A DNA stretch of 64,000 nucleotides from Odoribacter laneus YIT 12061 (lineage in GTDB: Bacteria > Bacteroidota > Bacteroidia > Bacteroidales > Marinifilaceae). A program made the translations under genes and the position numbers. The stretch is from the NCBI RefSeq assembly GCF_000243215.1, contig NZ_JH594596.1, forward strand, positions 1,834,892 through 1,898,891, in the 5' to 3' direction. The notes below the pieces were generated by a model that saw only the letters and a list, made by a program, of their open reading frames with translations, was not told where the DNA came from and searched no databases. Below are positions 1 to 8,889 of this stretch, in pieces (within the stretch, counting starts at the first letter, position 1; each line of letters opens with the position of its first letter).

Positions 1-1160
1 CCGGCATATAAAATCAAATCCGCCCGTTCTAACATCTGTTTCCCTCTTACAGAAATCAATTCGGGATCGCCCGGACCAGCTCCGACAATTTCGATAAAAC
101 CACCCCTCTCGGCTACTTTATCCAAAGCGACAGCATAGGTAAACTGATTCCCTTCCGTCACACAAGCCCGCTGTTTTTCTATCAATAAATCCGTATTCGC
201 AGCACTTTTCAATGCCACCGATTCAGCCACTCCATACACTCCCGTCACCTCATATACTTTTTCCGAAGGATGAGGTAGTTCGATATCCTGCAACTGCTCC
301 GGAAGATAGATCCGGATTTCCGCTCCCCACTCCTCCGCCAAATCGTGCAGCAGGCGTTCCTCCTTTTTCAATCCAATCGTAGCTACAACCCGGATGGCGG
401 CAGCGGAAAGACAATGACGCTTTAAATCTCCTTCTATGTACTCTTTCACACCGACAGGATCGCAATTTTTCCGGCAACCGATTCCCAGATGTAATACTTT
501 CGGACGATAATATAAAACCGGTTTATTGAATTCATAAATAAAAGGAGTGACGGCAATAATCAATTCGTATTTTTCTTCCGGAATTGCTTCCTGCCGATAA
601 TAAATATCCACGTGGGCAGGAGCAGTACGTTTCATTTCCGCAGTAGCATCATCCTGTATATCCAATAACAAAGCCGTGGGCCGCCCATTGACAAAAGAAG
701 CGATCAGTTGATTCATCGGCCCAATATGTTCCGTTTTCCAGCCCCACTTTTCTCCCCAAACATCCAATGCCCATAACCCGGCCTTATCGCTCTGGGTGGT
801 TACAACCGCTTCTGCTCCCAGACACCTTGCCAACCGGCAGGCCAAGTCATTCGCCCCTCCGACATGCCCCGATACGACCGGAATCACATAATGCCCTGTC
901 GAATCAATGGATACAACAGCCGGATCCGTATACTTCGACCGAAGATAAGGAGCTATTGTCCTAACGGCAATTCCCAATGCTCCGATAAAAATCCAGGCAG
1001 AATACCGACTGAAGTTTTCCCCGACAAACTCTCCCAAAACCTCAACTCGTACGACCCCTTTTCTCTCCTGCACAGAAAATACCTCAACCTCCATTTCACT
1101 CCCGATCTTACGGGCGATCTCCTCTCCCCTATCAGACAAAATAATAATTGCTGTTTTCAT
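1..1160 (-). CDS. cbiG: CbiG-CbiF fusion: cobalt-precorrin-5A hydrolase / precorrin-4 C11-methyltransferase (3' part outside window)
   Basis: Reading from an ATG at 1160, 386 codons run off the left edge without a stop. Residues 1 to about 340 are CbiG-like: the core [13 protein letters not shown] and the stretch [11 protein letters not shown] followed by a TTQSD motif are typical of the enzyme that opens the delta-lactone of cobalt-precorrin-5A and releases acetaldehyde. From about residue 350 a new domain starts with [19 protein letters not shown], the N-terminal SAM-binding signature of CbiF/CobM, which methylates C11 one step earlier. The gene is the last visible member of a minus-strand cbi operon and begins 18 nt after the stop of the CbiET gene. 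The fusion is inferred from continuous frame; only about 35 residues of the CbiF part are visible. Confidence 0.9.
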   Translation of the reverse strand, partial: MKTAIIILSDRGEEIARKIGSEMEVEVFSVQERKGVVRVEVLGEFVGENFSRYSAWIFIGALGIAVRTIAPYLRSKYTDPAVVSIDSTGHYVIPVVSGHVGGANDLACRLARCLGAEAVVTTQSDKAGLWALDVWGEKWGWKTEHIGPMNQLIASFVNGRPTALLLDIQDDATAEMKRTAPAHVDIYYRQEAIPEEKYELIIAVTPFIYEFNKPVLYYRPKVLHLGIGCRKNCDPVGVKEYIEGDLKRHCLSAAAIRVVATIGLKKEERLLHDLAEEWGAEIRIYLPEQLQDIELPHPSEKVYEVTGVYGVAESVALKSAANTDLLIEKQRACVTEGNQFTYAVALDKVAERGGFIEIVGAGPGDPELISVRGKQMLERADLILYA

Positions 1161-1178
1161 TGTTAGTTGCTTTAAATA

Positions 1179-2363
1179 CTACACCACTTTTTTCGCCCGA
1201 ATCACGACAATAGGATTGTATTCATTCAAAACGATCCGGTCCCGCATTTCAATCTGCATATTCAATTTTGTTATAATCTGCTCAAACGAAAAGAGACTTT
1301 CTTCCGATACCGCATTAAACACAAGCACCCCTCCTGTTTTCATTTTCCCGTTAATCTTTCGCAGCACCTCCTCCATTTTCCCTCCATATCCTCCCATAAA
1401 TACGGCGTCGGGACATTCATACCCGTCTATATCTATTGTCAGAAAATCCGCTATTACCGTTTCAATTCCGGGAGTTCCGAATTTCCGGCTATTTTTTTTC
1501 ATTAATTCTTTCCCCTCTTCCCGGCATTCAAAAGCCGTAACATGCAAATGCGGGAATTGCAATTTAGCCTCTATGGATACCGAGCCGGTACAAAAACCAA
1601 TATCCCAGAAATAATTCCGGCAGTATAAATCCAGACGACTCAATGTCAACAGACGAACCGGCATCTTCGTAATCATTCTCTCTCTCCCATTCAACAAGAA
1701 AAATGCCTCCTCCGGTATACCCAAAAACCGCTGACGGCTGTTCGTCTTCTCCAGAATCAGACAATTCGGAGTCCCGAAATCCGTCACAGCTGCTTCTGCT
1801 ATAGTCAGCTGCCGGATACATTCCTCCGGATTCCCCAGCTTTTCACCGACACTCATCCGGTAATTATCATATCCGTATTCCAACATCCGCTCCGCTATGG
1901 CTGCGGGAGTATGCCGATGGTCTGTCAGCACGCCTATCTTCGCCTTCCCCTCTATCAGCGCCCTGTCGAATTCATGCCACGAACGTCCCGTTAAAGAAAC
2001 CATATGCATATCCTGATAAGGCAAGATAAGCCGGTGAGCCAAGGTCTGTAAAGAATGAAAACAAGGATATACGTGAATGACGGCTTCCGGCATAAATTTT
2101 CGTATGGTATTGGCAAAACCAAAAAACAAAGGATCCCCGGAGGCAAAAACCACTATTTCTTCATAGGCCTCATAAGTGCGGAATACAGCCTGCAAAGGAA
2201 CTTTTATATCAATCCATAGCCGGTCGTCCGGAAGTTGAGAGGCCACCAATTCAGCATGTCGCTTCCCTCCGGAAAAGATGCGATGAGTCTTTAATATTTC
2301 CTTTACTTCTTCACTAAAAACAGGTTGAGGCCGATCTTCCAGGCCGATGATATAAAATTCCAT
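1179..2363 (-). CDS. cobL: CbiE-CbiT (CobL-type) precorrin-6Y C5,15-methyltransferase / decarboxylase
   Basis: The 394-residue protein has the two-domain layout of CobL. The N-terminal half is a tetrapyrrole methylase (IIGLEDRPQP near residue 5, then VVFASGDPLFFG near 71), which acts at C5. The C-terminal half from about residue 210 is a class I methyltransferase like CbiT with WDIGFCTGSVSIEA as motif I, a variant of the usual DIGaGTGSvsIEA. It methylates C15 and decarboxylates the C12 acetate. The gene sits 10 nt downstream of the acetyltransferase-like gene and 18 nt upstream of cbiG-cbiF, so it is almost certainly cotranscribed. Confidence 0.93.
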   Translation of the reverse strand: MEFYIIGLEDRPQPVFSEEVKEILKTHRIFSGGKRHAELVASQLPDDRLWIDIKVPLQAVFRTYEAYEEIVVFASGDPLFFGFANTIRKFMPEAVIHVYPCFHSLQTLAHRLILPYQDMHMVSLTGRSWHEFDRALIEGKAKIGVLTDHRHTPAAIAERMLEYGYDNYRMSVGEKLGNPEECIRQLTIAEAAVTDFGTPNCLILEKTNSRQRFLGIPEEAFFLLNGRERMITKMPVRLLTLSRLDLYCRNYFWDIGFCTGSVSIEAKLQFPHLHVTAFECREEGKELMKKNSRKFGTPGIETVIADFLTIDIDGYECPDAVFMGGYGGKMEEVLRKINGKMKTGGVLVFNAVSEESLFSFEQIITKLNMQIEMRDRIVLNEYNPIVVIRAKKVV

Positions 2364-2373
2364 ACATTATCCG

Positions 2374-3003
2374 TTAACGATCCAGTAAAGCTTGAAATTC
2401 TTTGAGGAAACACCCGATTTGATAGCCACTTACAAAAGCATGGTTCACAGATAAAGACACCGGCATCATCCGTTTCTCTCCTTCAAGCATTACTTTTCCG
2501 AAAGTAAAAATAGGGATGTTCAACTGCGGTTCCTGTGGAATTGCCAATTGTACGCTGCTAAAACGATACCAGGGATTTACACTGATCAAAAGGATATTCC
2601 GGCCCTGTTCCTTTTCGCTATGCGCTTCGCCTACTCCCTGTTTAGCCGCTTCCATAATTGGCATCGCTTTTTTCCGGAAGGTCTCCCACTCTTCTTCAGC
2701 AGGTAATAATACCGAACGATAACTTCCATCCGCAGTCAAAACAGGCGTAAACAAATCGATCCGGTCATAAAGTACGACCTCTTCCCCCTCTTGCCGGTAC
2801 CGGAATTCTTCGATCCGATTCGCCGCTACAAGGGCCGCATGCAGATAATACAAAGCAAAGGAAACTTTTTTTTCTTTCGCCTTTTTATAAGCCTGCGTAC
2901 AATCCACTTCAACCGTTACGGCTACCATGGGATTGAAAAAAGTCCTGAAAAATAAATATTCCTCTTTGCGTTTCCAGGTATTTACATCAATAATGTGCCT
3001 CAT
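2374..3003 (-). CDS. Chloramphenicol acetyltransferase-like (CatA family) protein in the cbi operon
   Basis: The 209-residue protein matches type A chloramphenicol acetyltransferases in length and layout: an N-terminal WKRKEEYLFFRTF segment, a central FTPVLTADG, and a C-terminal SVNHAFVSGYQIG. In true CAT the last motif is HHAVCDG, with the catalytic histidine followed four residues later by a structural aspartate. Here the histidine is kept (His188) but the aspartate position is Ser192. The gene lies between cbiH-cbiC and cbiET on the same strand. Antibiotic resistance is therefore not a safe call. A role in corrinoid biology is suggested only by position; the substrate is unknown. Confidence 0.75.
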   Translation of the reverse strand: MRHIIDVNTWKRKEEYLFFRTFFNPMVAVTVEVDCTQAYKKAKEKKVSFALYYLHAALVAANRIEEFRYRQEGEEVVLYDRIDLFTPVLTADGSYRSVLLPAEEEWETFRKKAMPIMEAAKQGVGEAHSEKEQGRNILLISVNPWYRFSSVQLAIPQEPQLNIPIFTFGKVMLEGEKRMMPVSLSVNHAFVSGYQIGCFLKEFQALLDR

Positions 3004-3133
3004 CGACCAGATATATTTCTATTTAAAGTTTGTGACCTACCTATCTTTTAGCATTAGCCTCCGTGATTTGCTCTCAATCGGTTGGCAGTCTCCGGACTTA
3101 AATTGCCCCCCTTCTTTTCCGCCGGCCTTTTAA

Positions 3134-4534
3134 TTAAAGATCTCTTCCCGGCCATAATTGCTCAGCATCGTCAAAACACAATACAGCATTTACAAGAGTT
3201 GCCGCCAAATTACTACCTCCTTTACGACCTTCAACCATGATTTTAGGCAGCTTCCCCAAAGCTTTCAGCATGTATTTGGATTCCTTCACATTTACAAATC
3301 CGACGGGTGCTCCGACCACCCCGGCCGGATTCGCTTTTCCCTGCCGGATAAGACGACATAACTCCATAAGCGCTGTGGGAGCGTTTCCAAAAGCATACAA
3401 AGCATCCGGATGCTCTTCTACAGCCAAACGGATCCCGGCCTGAGTACGGGTGATATTCCACTTCAAAGCCATTTCTTCCACCCGGGGATCGCCTAAATAA
3501 CACTTCACATTCACTCCCAAACGTTCCAAAGCTTTTTTCCGGATCCCTGAAGCTACCATCGTTACATCCGTAACAATAGTGTCCACCTGTCCTCCACTTA
3601 AAGCTTTATATATCTGTTCAACAGCCCCTTCATCCGCATAAAAAATATTTTCCATATCAAAATCAGCCGTCGTATGAATGGCATGGAGTAAAGCCCATTT
3701 ACGATCGAAGGGGATATCGGGATTCCTCAATTCAGAAGCGATAGTACGGAAGCTCCGGATCATGATCTCTTGTCCGGGTTTAGTGCTTGCCTCCTCCGTT
3801 GCCCTATAATAACCACGAGGAGTAATAAATTTGTGCTGCCATTGATACGATTGACTATTTCCGATCAATACCACAGTAAACATATCCACTTCTTCCGGGT
3901 CAAAATCAATCAATGTCGTCAGCTTCACCTCTTCCTCCGGTCTCCCGGCTTGCCGCACAAAACCCACCGGGGTATTCCCGGCCCGTTCTTGCAAAAAAAT
4001 CTCTTTCAAACGGTACAACTGCCAGTAACGTCCTTCACTTTTAGGATTATATACTGCCGTTATAAAATCAGCAGTAGCCGCAGCCTGAATCCGACGTTCT
4101 ATTTTCTCCCAAGGGGTCAGTAAATCGGACAATGAAATTACACAAAAATCATGACCTATCGGAGCACCTAACAAAGCCGCAGCTTTTTGAAAAGCACTGA
4201 TTCCCGGTAAGACTTCCATCTCCACCGCCGCATTCCGCTCCCGTTTCATTTCCCAAAGCAAAGGAGCCATTCCATAAATCCCGGCATCTCCCGAACTGAT
4301 TACACATACTGTTTTTCCCTGTTCCGCATAGTCAAATGCCACAGCTGCCCGTTCCCGTTCCTTACGCATTCCGGAATCCACACATTCTCCTCCTTCTTTT
4401 ATCCATTTCCGGATAAAAGCAAAATAATACTTATACCCGACCACCACATCCGACATCGCAATAGCCGCACCTACAGCAGGCGTAATATCTTCTTCACAAC
4501 CCGGTCCGATCCCGGCAATAATTATTTTCCCCAT
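3134..4534 (-). CDS. cobJ: CbiH-CbiC fusion: precorrin-3B C17-methyltransferase / precorrin-8X methylmutase
   Basis: The 466-residue protein joins two cobalamin enzymes. Residues 1 to about 245 are CbiH/CobJ (IIIAGIGPGCEEDITP at the start, VISSGDAGIYGMAP near 79, FITAVYNPKS near 156), the ring-contraction methyltransferase. From about residue 250 the protein is CbiC/CobH, with AIHTTADFDMEN carrying the catalytic histidine that moves a methyl group from C11 to C12, then FGNAPTAL and a C-terminal EGRKGGSNLAATLVNA. The two steps are not consecutive, so the fusion is organisational rather than a channel between neighbouring reactions. It is preceded by a TonB receptor gene (123 nt gap) and followed by the CAT-like gene (130 nt gap). 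Confidence 0.94.
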   Translation of the reverse strand: MGKIIIAGIGPGCEEDITPAVGAAIAMSDVVVGYKYYFAFIRKWIKEGGECVDSGMRKERERAAVAFDYAEQGKTVCVISSGDAGIYGMAPLLWEMKRERNAAVEMEVLPGISAFQKAAALLGAPIGHDFCVISLSDLLTPWEKIERRIQAAATADFITAVYNPKSEGRYWQLYRLKEIFLQERAGNTPVGFVRQAGRPEEEVKLTTLIDFDPEEVDMFTVVLIGNSQSYQWQHKFITPRGYYRATEEASTKPGQEIMIRSFRTIASELRNPDIPFDRKWALLHAIHTTADFDMENIFYADEGAVEQIYKALSGGQVDTIVTDVTMVASGIRKKALERLGVNVKCYLGDPRVEEMALKWNITRTQAGIRLAVEEHPDALYAFGNAPTALMELCRLIRQGKANPAGVVGAPVGFVNVKESKYMLKALGKLPKIMVEGRKGGSNLAATLVNAVLCFDDAEQLWPGRDL

Positions 4535-4657
4535 TATTTACTTACCTTTCTATTTTCTGACAAAGTTAATATTTTAAAGCAAAAAGAATATGCCAAAAGT
4601 AATATCGGACTTTTGACACCTTCTTTCTCCTTTTAAAAAGCGTAATTTCAGCATCTT

Positions 4658-6997
4658 CTAAAAACGATAAGCTATTGTACCGGTAAAATTCCTTGGTTTG
4701 CCCAAGACAGTGGTACTCTTGAAATATTCTTTATCAAAAAGATTGTCCACATTCAAAGCCAAAGTCACTTTTTTCTTTATCGTATAAAACAACCCTCCGT
4801 CTACCAGAAATAAAGCCGGATAATAAGTACGGGTGGCTACATTCGTAAAAACCTTATCCTGGAAAGTTCCGCTCAAATGAATCGATAGATTTTTCAATAC
4901 CCCTTTGGGAATAGTGTAATCTCCGTATATATAAAAAGTCGTCCGGGGAATACCAGTTGCCCTTACATTTTTACTGGCGTCCGTATATTCGGGAAACTCA
5001 TCGCTTTTATTGATCTTTCTGACCCGGTAATCCTGCCATCCCAATCCACCGGTAATTGCCAAGGTAGAGACAGGCCGCACAGTCAGTTCCACATCGAATC
5101 CCCGGGAATCGGCCGTTCCGACTTGTCCCTGAATGGTTTTCTCCACCTCCACTCCGTTTTCATCCTTCTCGTGCTCAGTACCTAAAGATTTGACTACATT
5201 ATTTTTGCGGATATAATATACACTTGCGGAAAAATCCAACCGGTTTCTCCACATATACCGCACTCCAACTTCCGCCTGATATCCTTTTTCAGGTTTAAAT
5301 ACCTCTCCTCCATCCGGAGAAGGATTAAAGCGATTTCCGCTTTTATCCAGATAAATCACCCGGTTACTATACAGGGTATTGTATGGCTTAAAATGCGACC
5401 CAAAAGAAGCATACAGAGAAAGGGTCTCTACCGGAATATATACCAAACCGGCCCGGCCGGTAAATGCAGAAGTCCTCACCTTTTTCCATTCACTACGATC
5501 TTCTTTGTCATAATCCTGTCCTCCATTTTTTACGGCCGCAGTAGCCGTGCGGTAATTGTAAAAATCCATACGGGCGGATCCCATCGCTTTCCACTTGGTA
5601 TCGATAGCTATCACATCATGCAGATAAAGCCCGGAAGTCCTCCATTCCCGTATAGAAGCTTCGGAATATTTATAATCCCACCAGTTACGTGCTAAATGAG
5701 GATGGTGTAAGGCAACCACCTGATTCAATCCCGGTCCCCAGGTATCTCCTTCCTTCCAGCCGTTATATTGCGTATAATTGAAAAAAGAATAAGTATACCC
5801 GAGAATATATTTATGCCCGACACTTCCTGTTTTAAAATCTCCGGTCAATTCGACCGTATTGGTCCATCCCCGGCTATCCGGACTAAAACAAAGAGGACTT
5901 CCGGTAATTAACGAATCGGTCAGATCTATGTAATACTTTTTCCCTCTACTTTCATAATAATATCCTCCTCCAAAACGATTTACAGTATCTGTCCGGTAGC
6001 TCATTCCTTCCACACTGGCGTAATCCAGATCACTATGGTTCCAACTGAATCTTTCCCGCAATTTCATAAACGAAGCCAATTCCTGGGTATAGGTCAGGGA
6101 AATATCGGCCACCCGCCGTTTCATCGTATTATTGTTAAAATCGTTATATACGGTATGATAATCGGCAAAAGGATTTCGCGCTCCTACCGGCATGACAATC
6201 TCTCCTGCGGAATTCATCACATCCCCCATTCTGGAAGATAGAGTAGGAGCAGAACCGATTTCTGTATCGTATTTATCGTCGCTATAGCCAATAGTTCCCT
6301 CAAAATGTCCGGTTTTACCGATATTGGCAGCCAACGATCCGGTAACCGAAAAACGATCTGCATGCACATGCCGGTACCCCTCTCCCGTAGAATAATGAGC
6401 TGTAGCCCGATAAGTTAAAGGTCCGAATAATTTTCCGCCGAAATCCAAACTGGCAGATTTTATGTCCCAATTCCCATAACTTACGCGGGCTCCCGCAGTA
6501 AATTCGGGAACCGCTTTTTTGCGTACAATATTGATTACTCCCCCCATCACGGAATGACCGCTCAATACAGCCGCAGCTCCTTTCAACACTTCTATAGACT
6601 CTACCGACGACAAATCACCGAAAGGTACATTGTTTAACAAAGAACGTTCGTCCCGGAAACCATCCACAGAAATAACCGTCTCATTAGATCCCCTGACCGA
6701 AAACCGATAAAAGGCTCCCAACTGATCTCTTACCGTAACGCCCGGTAAAAAACGCACAGCATCTTCCAGGTTCAGAATATTTTTACGTTCCAATATATCG
6801 GCTGATAAACGGGTAACCGTTACCGGTAAAATTTTCAAGGGTACATCTAAATTCAGAAGATTCACTTTATGCTTCAGTGTTCCATATACATTTGCTTGTT
6901 CCAACGGAAAAATTGTATCTGTTATACTCTTACGCTGCTGCCCGTATACTCCCGTTATATAAATTGATATAATTAAGCTCAAAATTAACTTTTTCAT
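4658..6997 (-). CDS. TonB-dependent outer-membrane receptor (siderophore-receptor type) in the B12 operon
   Basis: The 779-residue protein starts with a signal peptide (KKLILSLIISIYITGVYG, then Q), has a plug domain (SADILERKNILNLEDAVRFL near 65-85, FSVRGSNETVISVDGFRDER, VESIEVLKGAAAVLSGHSVMGG) and a C-terminal beta-barrel ending in aromatic F. The plug wording resembles FhuE/FpvA-type siderophore receptors rather than BtuB. It is 43 nt downstream of a PepSY membrane protein gene, and both follow a cobalamin riboswitch. From context the ligand could be a corrinoid, cobalt chelate or another metal complex; sequence alone does not decide. Confidence 0.88.
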   Translation of the reverse strand: MKKLILSLIISIYITGVYGQQRKSITDTIFPLEQANVYGTLKHKVNLLNLDVPLKILPVTVTRLSADILERKNILNLEDAVRFLPGVTVRDQLGAFYRFSVRGSNETVISVDGFRDERSLLNNVPFGDLSSVESIEVLKGAAAVLSGHSVMGGVINIVRKKAVPEFTAGARVSYGNWDIKSASLDFGGKLFGPLTYRATAHYSTGEGYRHVHADRFSVTGSLAANIGKTGHFEGTIGYSDDKYDTEIGSAPTLSSRMGDVMNSAGEIVMPVGARNPFADYHTVYNDFNNNTMKRRVADISLTYTQELASFMKLRERFSWNHSDLDYASVEGMSYRTDTVNRFGGGYYYESRGKKYYIDLTDSLITGSPLCFSPDSRGWTNTVELTGDFKTGSVGHKYILGYTYSFFNYTQYNGWKEGDTWGPGLNQVVALHHPHLARNWWDYKYSEASIREWRTSGLYLHDVIAIDTKWKAMGSARMDFYNYRTATAAVKNGGQDYDKEDRSEWKKVRTSAFTGRAGLVYIPVETLSLYASFGSHFKPYNTLYSNRVIYLDKSGNRFNPSPDGGEVFKPEKGYQAEVGVRYMWRNRLDFSASVYYIRKNNVVKSLGTEHEKDENGVEVEKTIQGQVGTADSRGFDVELTVRPVSTLAITGGLGWQDYRVRKINKSDEFPEYTDASKNVRATGIPRTTFYIYGDYTIPKGVLKNLSIHLSGTFQDKVFTNVATRTYYPALFLVDGGLFYTIKKKVTLALNVDNLFDKEYFKSTTVLGKPRNFTGTIAYRF

Positions 6998-7040
6998 CTT
7001 TTCAAAACATTAAAAATTCTATTCTACACTCTTAAATATC

Positions 7041-8510
7041 CTATTTTTGAATTCTAACGACCTTCCGGATAATGCGTCCCAACCATTTTAACATCAGAAC
7101 CACACCAGAAAGAGAAAGAAAAGTGCCTCCGATCAGTAACACATACATCACCACATTCCAGACAATCGGACGGTCAACCAAAAATTTAAAATTCAAACGA
7201 TGCAGACCACTGTACAATATACCCCTGAGACGGCTATTGTCGTCAATCTGTCGATGATACAAAGTCTCGGGGTTAAAATAATGCCGGGTATGGAGTTCGT
7301 CGCCGACAACTACCTTATACACGGGAAGAGTCAACATTCCCCGGCGGGAATAATAGTCACTATCCCAGTCGGTCATCCACGTTACAGTATAAGGGACCTC
7401 TTTGCCATGAATTTTCTGTACCGTCTCCTTTACCAGAGCCTCCGTCAACCGGAAAGGCGATAAACGGGTGGAATCGGAAGCGTCGATATAGTGTTTTTCC
7501 GTTGCAGTATTGACGACATAATAAGGATGTTTCCCAAAAGAAGACCACTCGATATTTTTGACTTCCCCCAAACGCCCCACAATTCGCCGGTAATCCAATA
7601 CATACTTATTCATAGATAGCATTTCGTCCCCTCGTCCCCGAAAACGGATCTCCCGATTTTTCTGTTTCCCTTTTTGCATCCAGGCCGGGAGATCGACCAG
7701 CGACATCATGCCACTGAATACGAAAGTCAAGGCAAAAATCCCAAAAATCGTACCGCTAATATGATGCCAGCGTAACCACCATTTTTTATAGGGCGACCGG
7801 AAACCTTTCTTGCGGTTTTTCCAGAAGGCCCAGCCCCCTATCCAGAGACCGGTAAAACACATGAGGGCTCCCAAGCCAGAAACCCAGAGCATAAAGTGAA
7901 TCCATAACGGTTGATTTTGCCGCAAGGAAGTAAAATACAGCCAGTGCGGAATTGCTCCTAACCAAGCCCAGAAACGGGAATGCCGGTCGGTTAACTGTAA
8001 TACCCGCCCGCTCTTTGAAGAAATATACAATTCCTGATGAGCCGTATCTTCAAAACTAAACTTGTATATCGGGAATTCTTTTTTCAGGTATCCGAACAGA
8101 ATCCACTGATCCAAATGATAAAGCGTATCTACCGCATAAGCAGATGAACCGCCCCAACGCACAGCTATCTTCCGGATCGTAGCAAAATCAGGCGATTCGA
8201 CCTTCTGCAAAGAATCGGCATAAACTTCCGCCACAAATCGTTTTCCCTGCAAATGAAAAACCGGTCGCTCCCGATACATATCCACAGAAATTCCCCTCAG
8301 TTCTACACTATCCGGTAAGCTTTTCAAAAGCGTGTCTATTGCCGGTAAATCCGGAGATAAAGCCTCTTGTCTTTCCCATTTCAGGGTAGGACTTATCCTC
8401 GGAAAACTATGATAAATCATCACTATTCCGGAAATAAACCACATCAGAAACAACACACTGAGCACTAAACCCAGTATCTTATGTACTTGTCTTATTACTT
8501 TGATCAACAT
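7041..8510 (-). CDS. PepSY-associated transmembrane protein, first gene after a cobalamin riboswitch
   Basis: The 489-residue inner-membrane protein has an N-terminal helix following KVIRQVHKILGL, central helices around residues 205-235 (WIHFMLWVSGLGALMCFTGL) and 250-275, and a C-terminal helix near 455-480. This four-helix layout with large periplasmic loops is that of the PepSY_TM family. Some family members (for example FpvG of pyoverdine uptake) work with TonB receptors to reduce the imported metal complex. The gene directly precedes a TonB receptor and follows the riboswitch at 8611-8771 by about 100 nt, so it should be repressed by cobalamin. A corrinoid- or metal-reducing role is inference. 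Confidence 0.85.
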   Translation of the reverse strand: MLIKVIRQVHKILGLVLSVLFLMWFISGIVMIYHSFPRISPTLKWERQEALSPDLPAIDTLLKSLPDSVELRGISVDMYRERPVFHLQGKRFVAEVYADSLQKVESPDFATIRKIAVRWGGSSAYAVDTLYHLDQWILFGYLKKEFPIYKFSFEDTAHQELYISSKSGRVLQLTDRHSRFWAWLGAIPHWLYFTSLRQNQPLWIHFMLWVSGLGALMCFTGLWIGGWAFWKNRKKGFRSPYKKWWLRWHHISGTIFGIFALTFVFSGMMSLVDLPAWMQKGKQKNREIRFRGRGDEMLSMNKYVLDYRRIVGRLGEVKNIEWSSFGKHPYYVVNTATEKHYIDASDSTRLSPFRLTEALVKETVQKIHGKEVPYTVTWMTDWDSDYYSRRGMLTLPVYKVVVGDELHTRHYFNPETLYHRQIDDNSRLRGILYSGLHRLNFKFLVDRPIVWNVVMYVLLIGGTFLSLSGVVLMLKWLGRIIRKVVRIQK

Positions 8511-8610
8511 GTTTACGAATCTTCTCGGAAATACACCTTTCTAGATGCCTCTCCTTCTCCATTTTTATAATTCTATTCCTGACCCCGGGAACAGATTATC
8601 CGTGTAGTCA

Positions 8611-8771
8611 CGGCAGGTTTCCTGACTTAGTCCCGAAAAGCAAACCTTCCAGCTTACGCCGTGGTAGAAGAAACTTTTCTCTTTTAAAAGACCTTACAGT
8701 AGCGGGTACTGTTCCGGTTTTCCACCGGATTCCCTCTCGTTTTCGCAGAACGCGTAAAACTCACCGTAACC
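8611..8771 (-). promoter_or_regulatory. Cobalamin riboswitch upstream of the PepSY/TonB receptor/cbi operon
   Basis: Read on the minus strand from 8771, the leader has the conserved cobalamin aptamer blocks in order: GGTTACGGTGAG, then GAGGGAATCCGGTG, then the core ACAGTACCCGCTACTGTAAG, then CTGGAAGG, and finally the closing AAGTCAGGAAACCTGCCG. The aptamer ends about 100 nt before the start of the PepSY gene. It should lower expression of the seven downstream genes when cobalamin is plentiful. The second copy at 12482-12645 has the same order of blocks. Confidence 0.95.
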
Positions 8772-8889
8772 AATAAAAAGCGGAAATGCTGAATTTAATT
8801 GAATAATTTGCTCTTATTAAAATGTTTTCTTTTTCCCAAGCTGACACCCTAAACATTTCAGAAAAAGCATCCACCTTATTTTTCAGGCG

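Noticed and set aside
2374-3003. Calling this gene a chloramphenicol resistance gene.
   Set aside because: The motif aspartate is replaced and the gene is embedded in a vitamin B12 operon.
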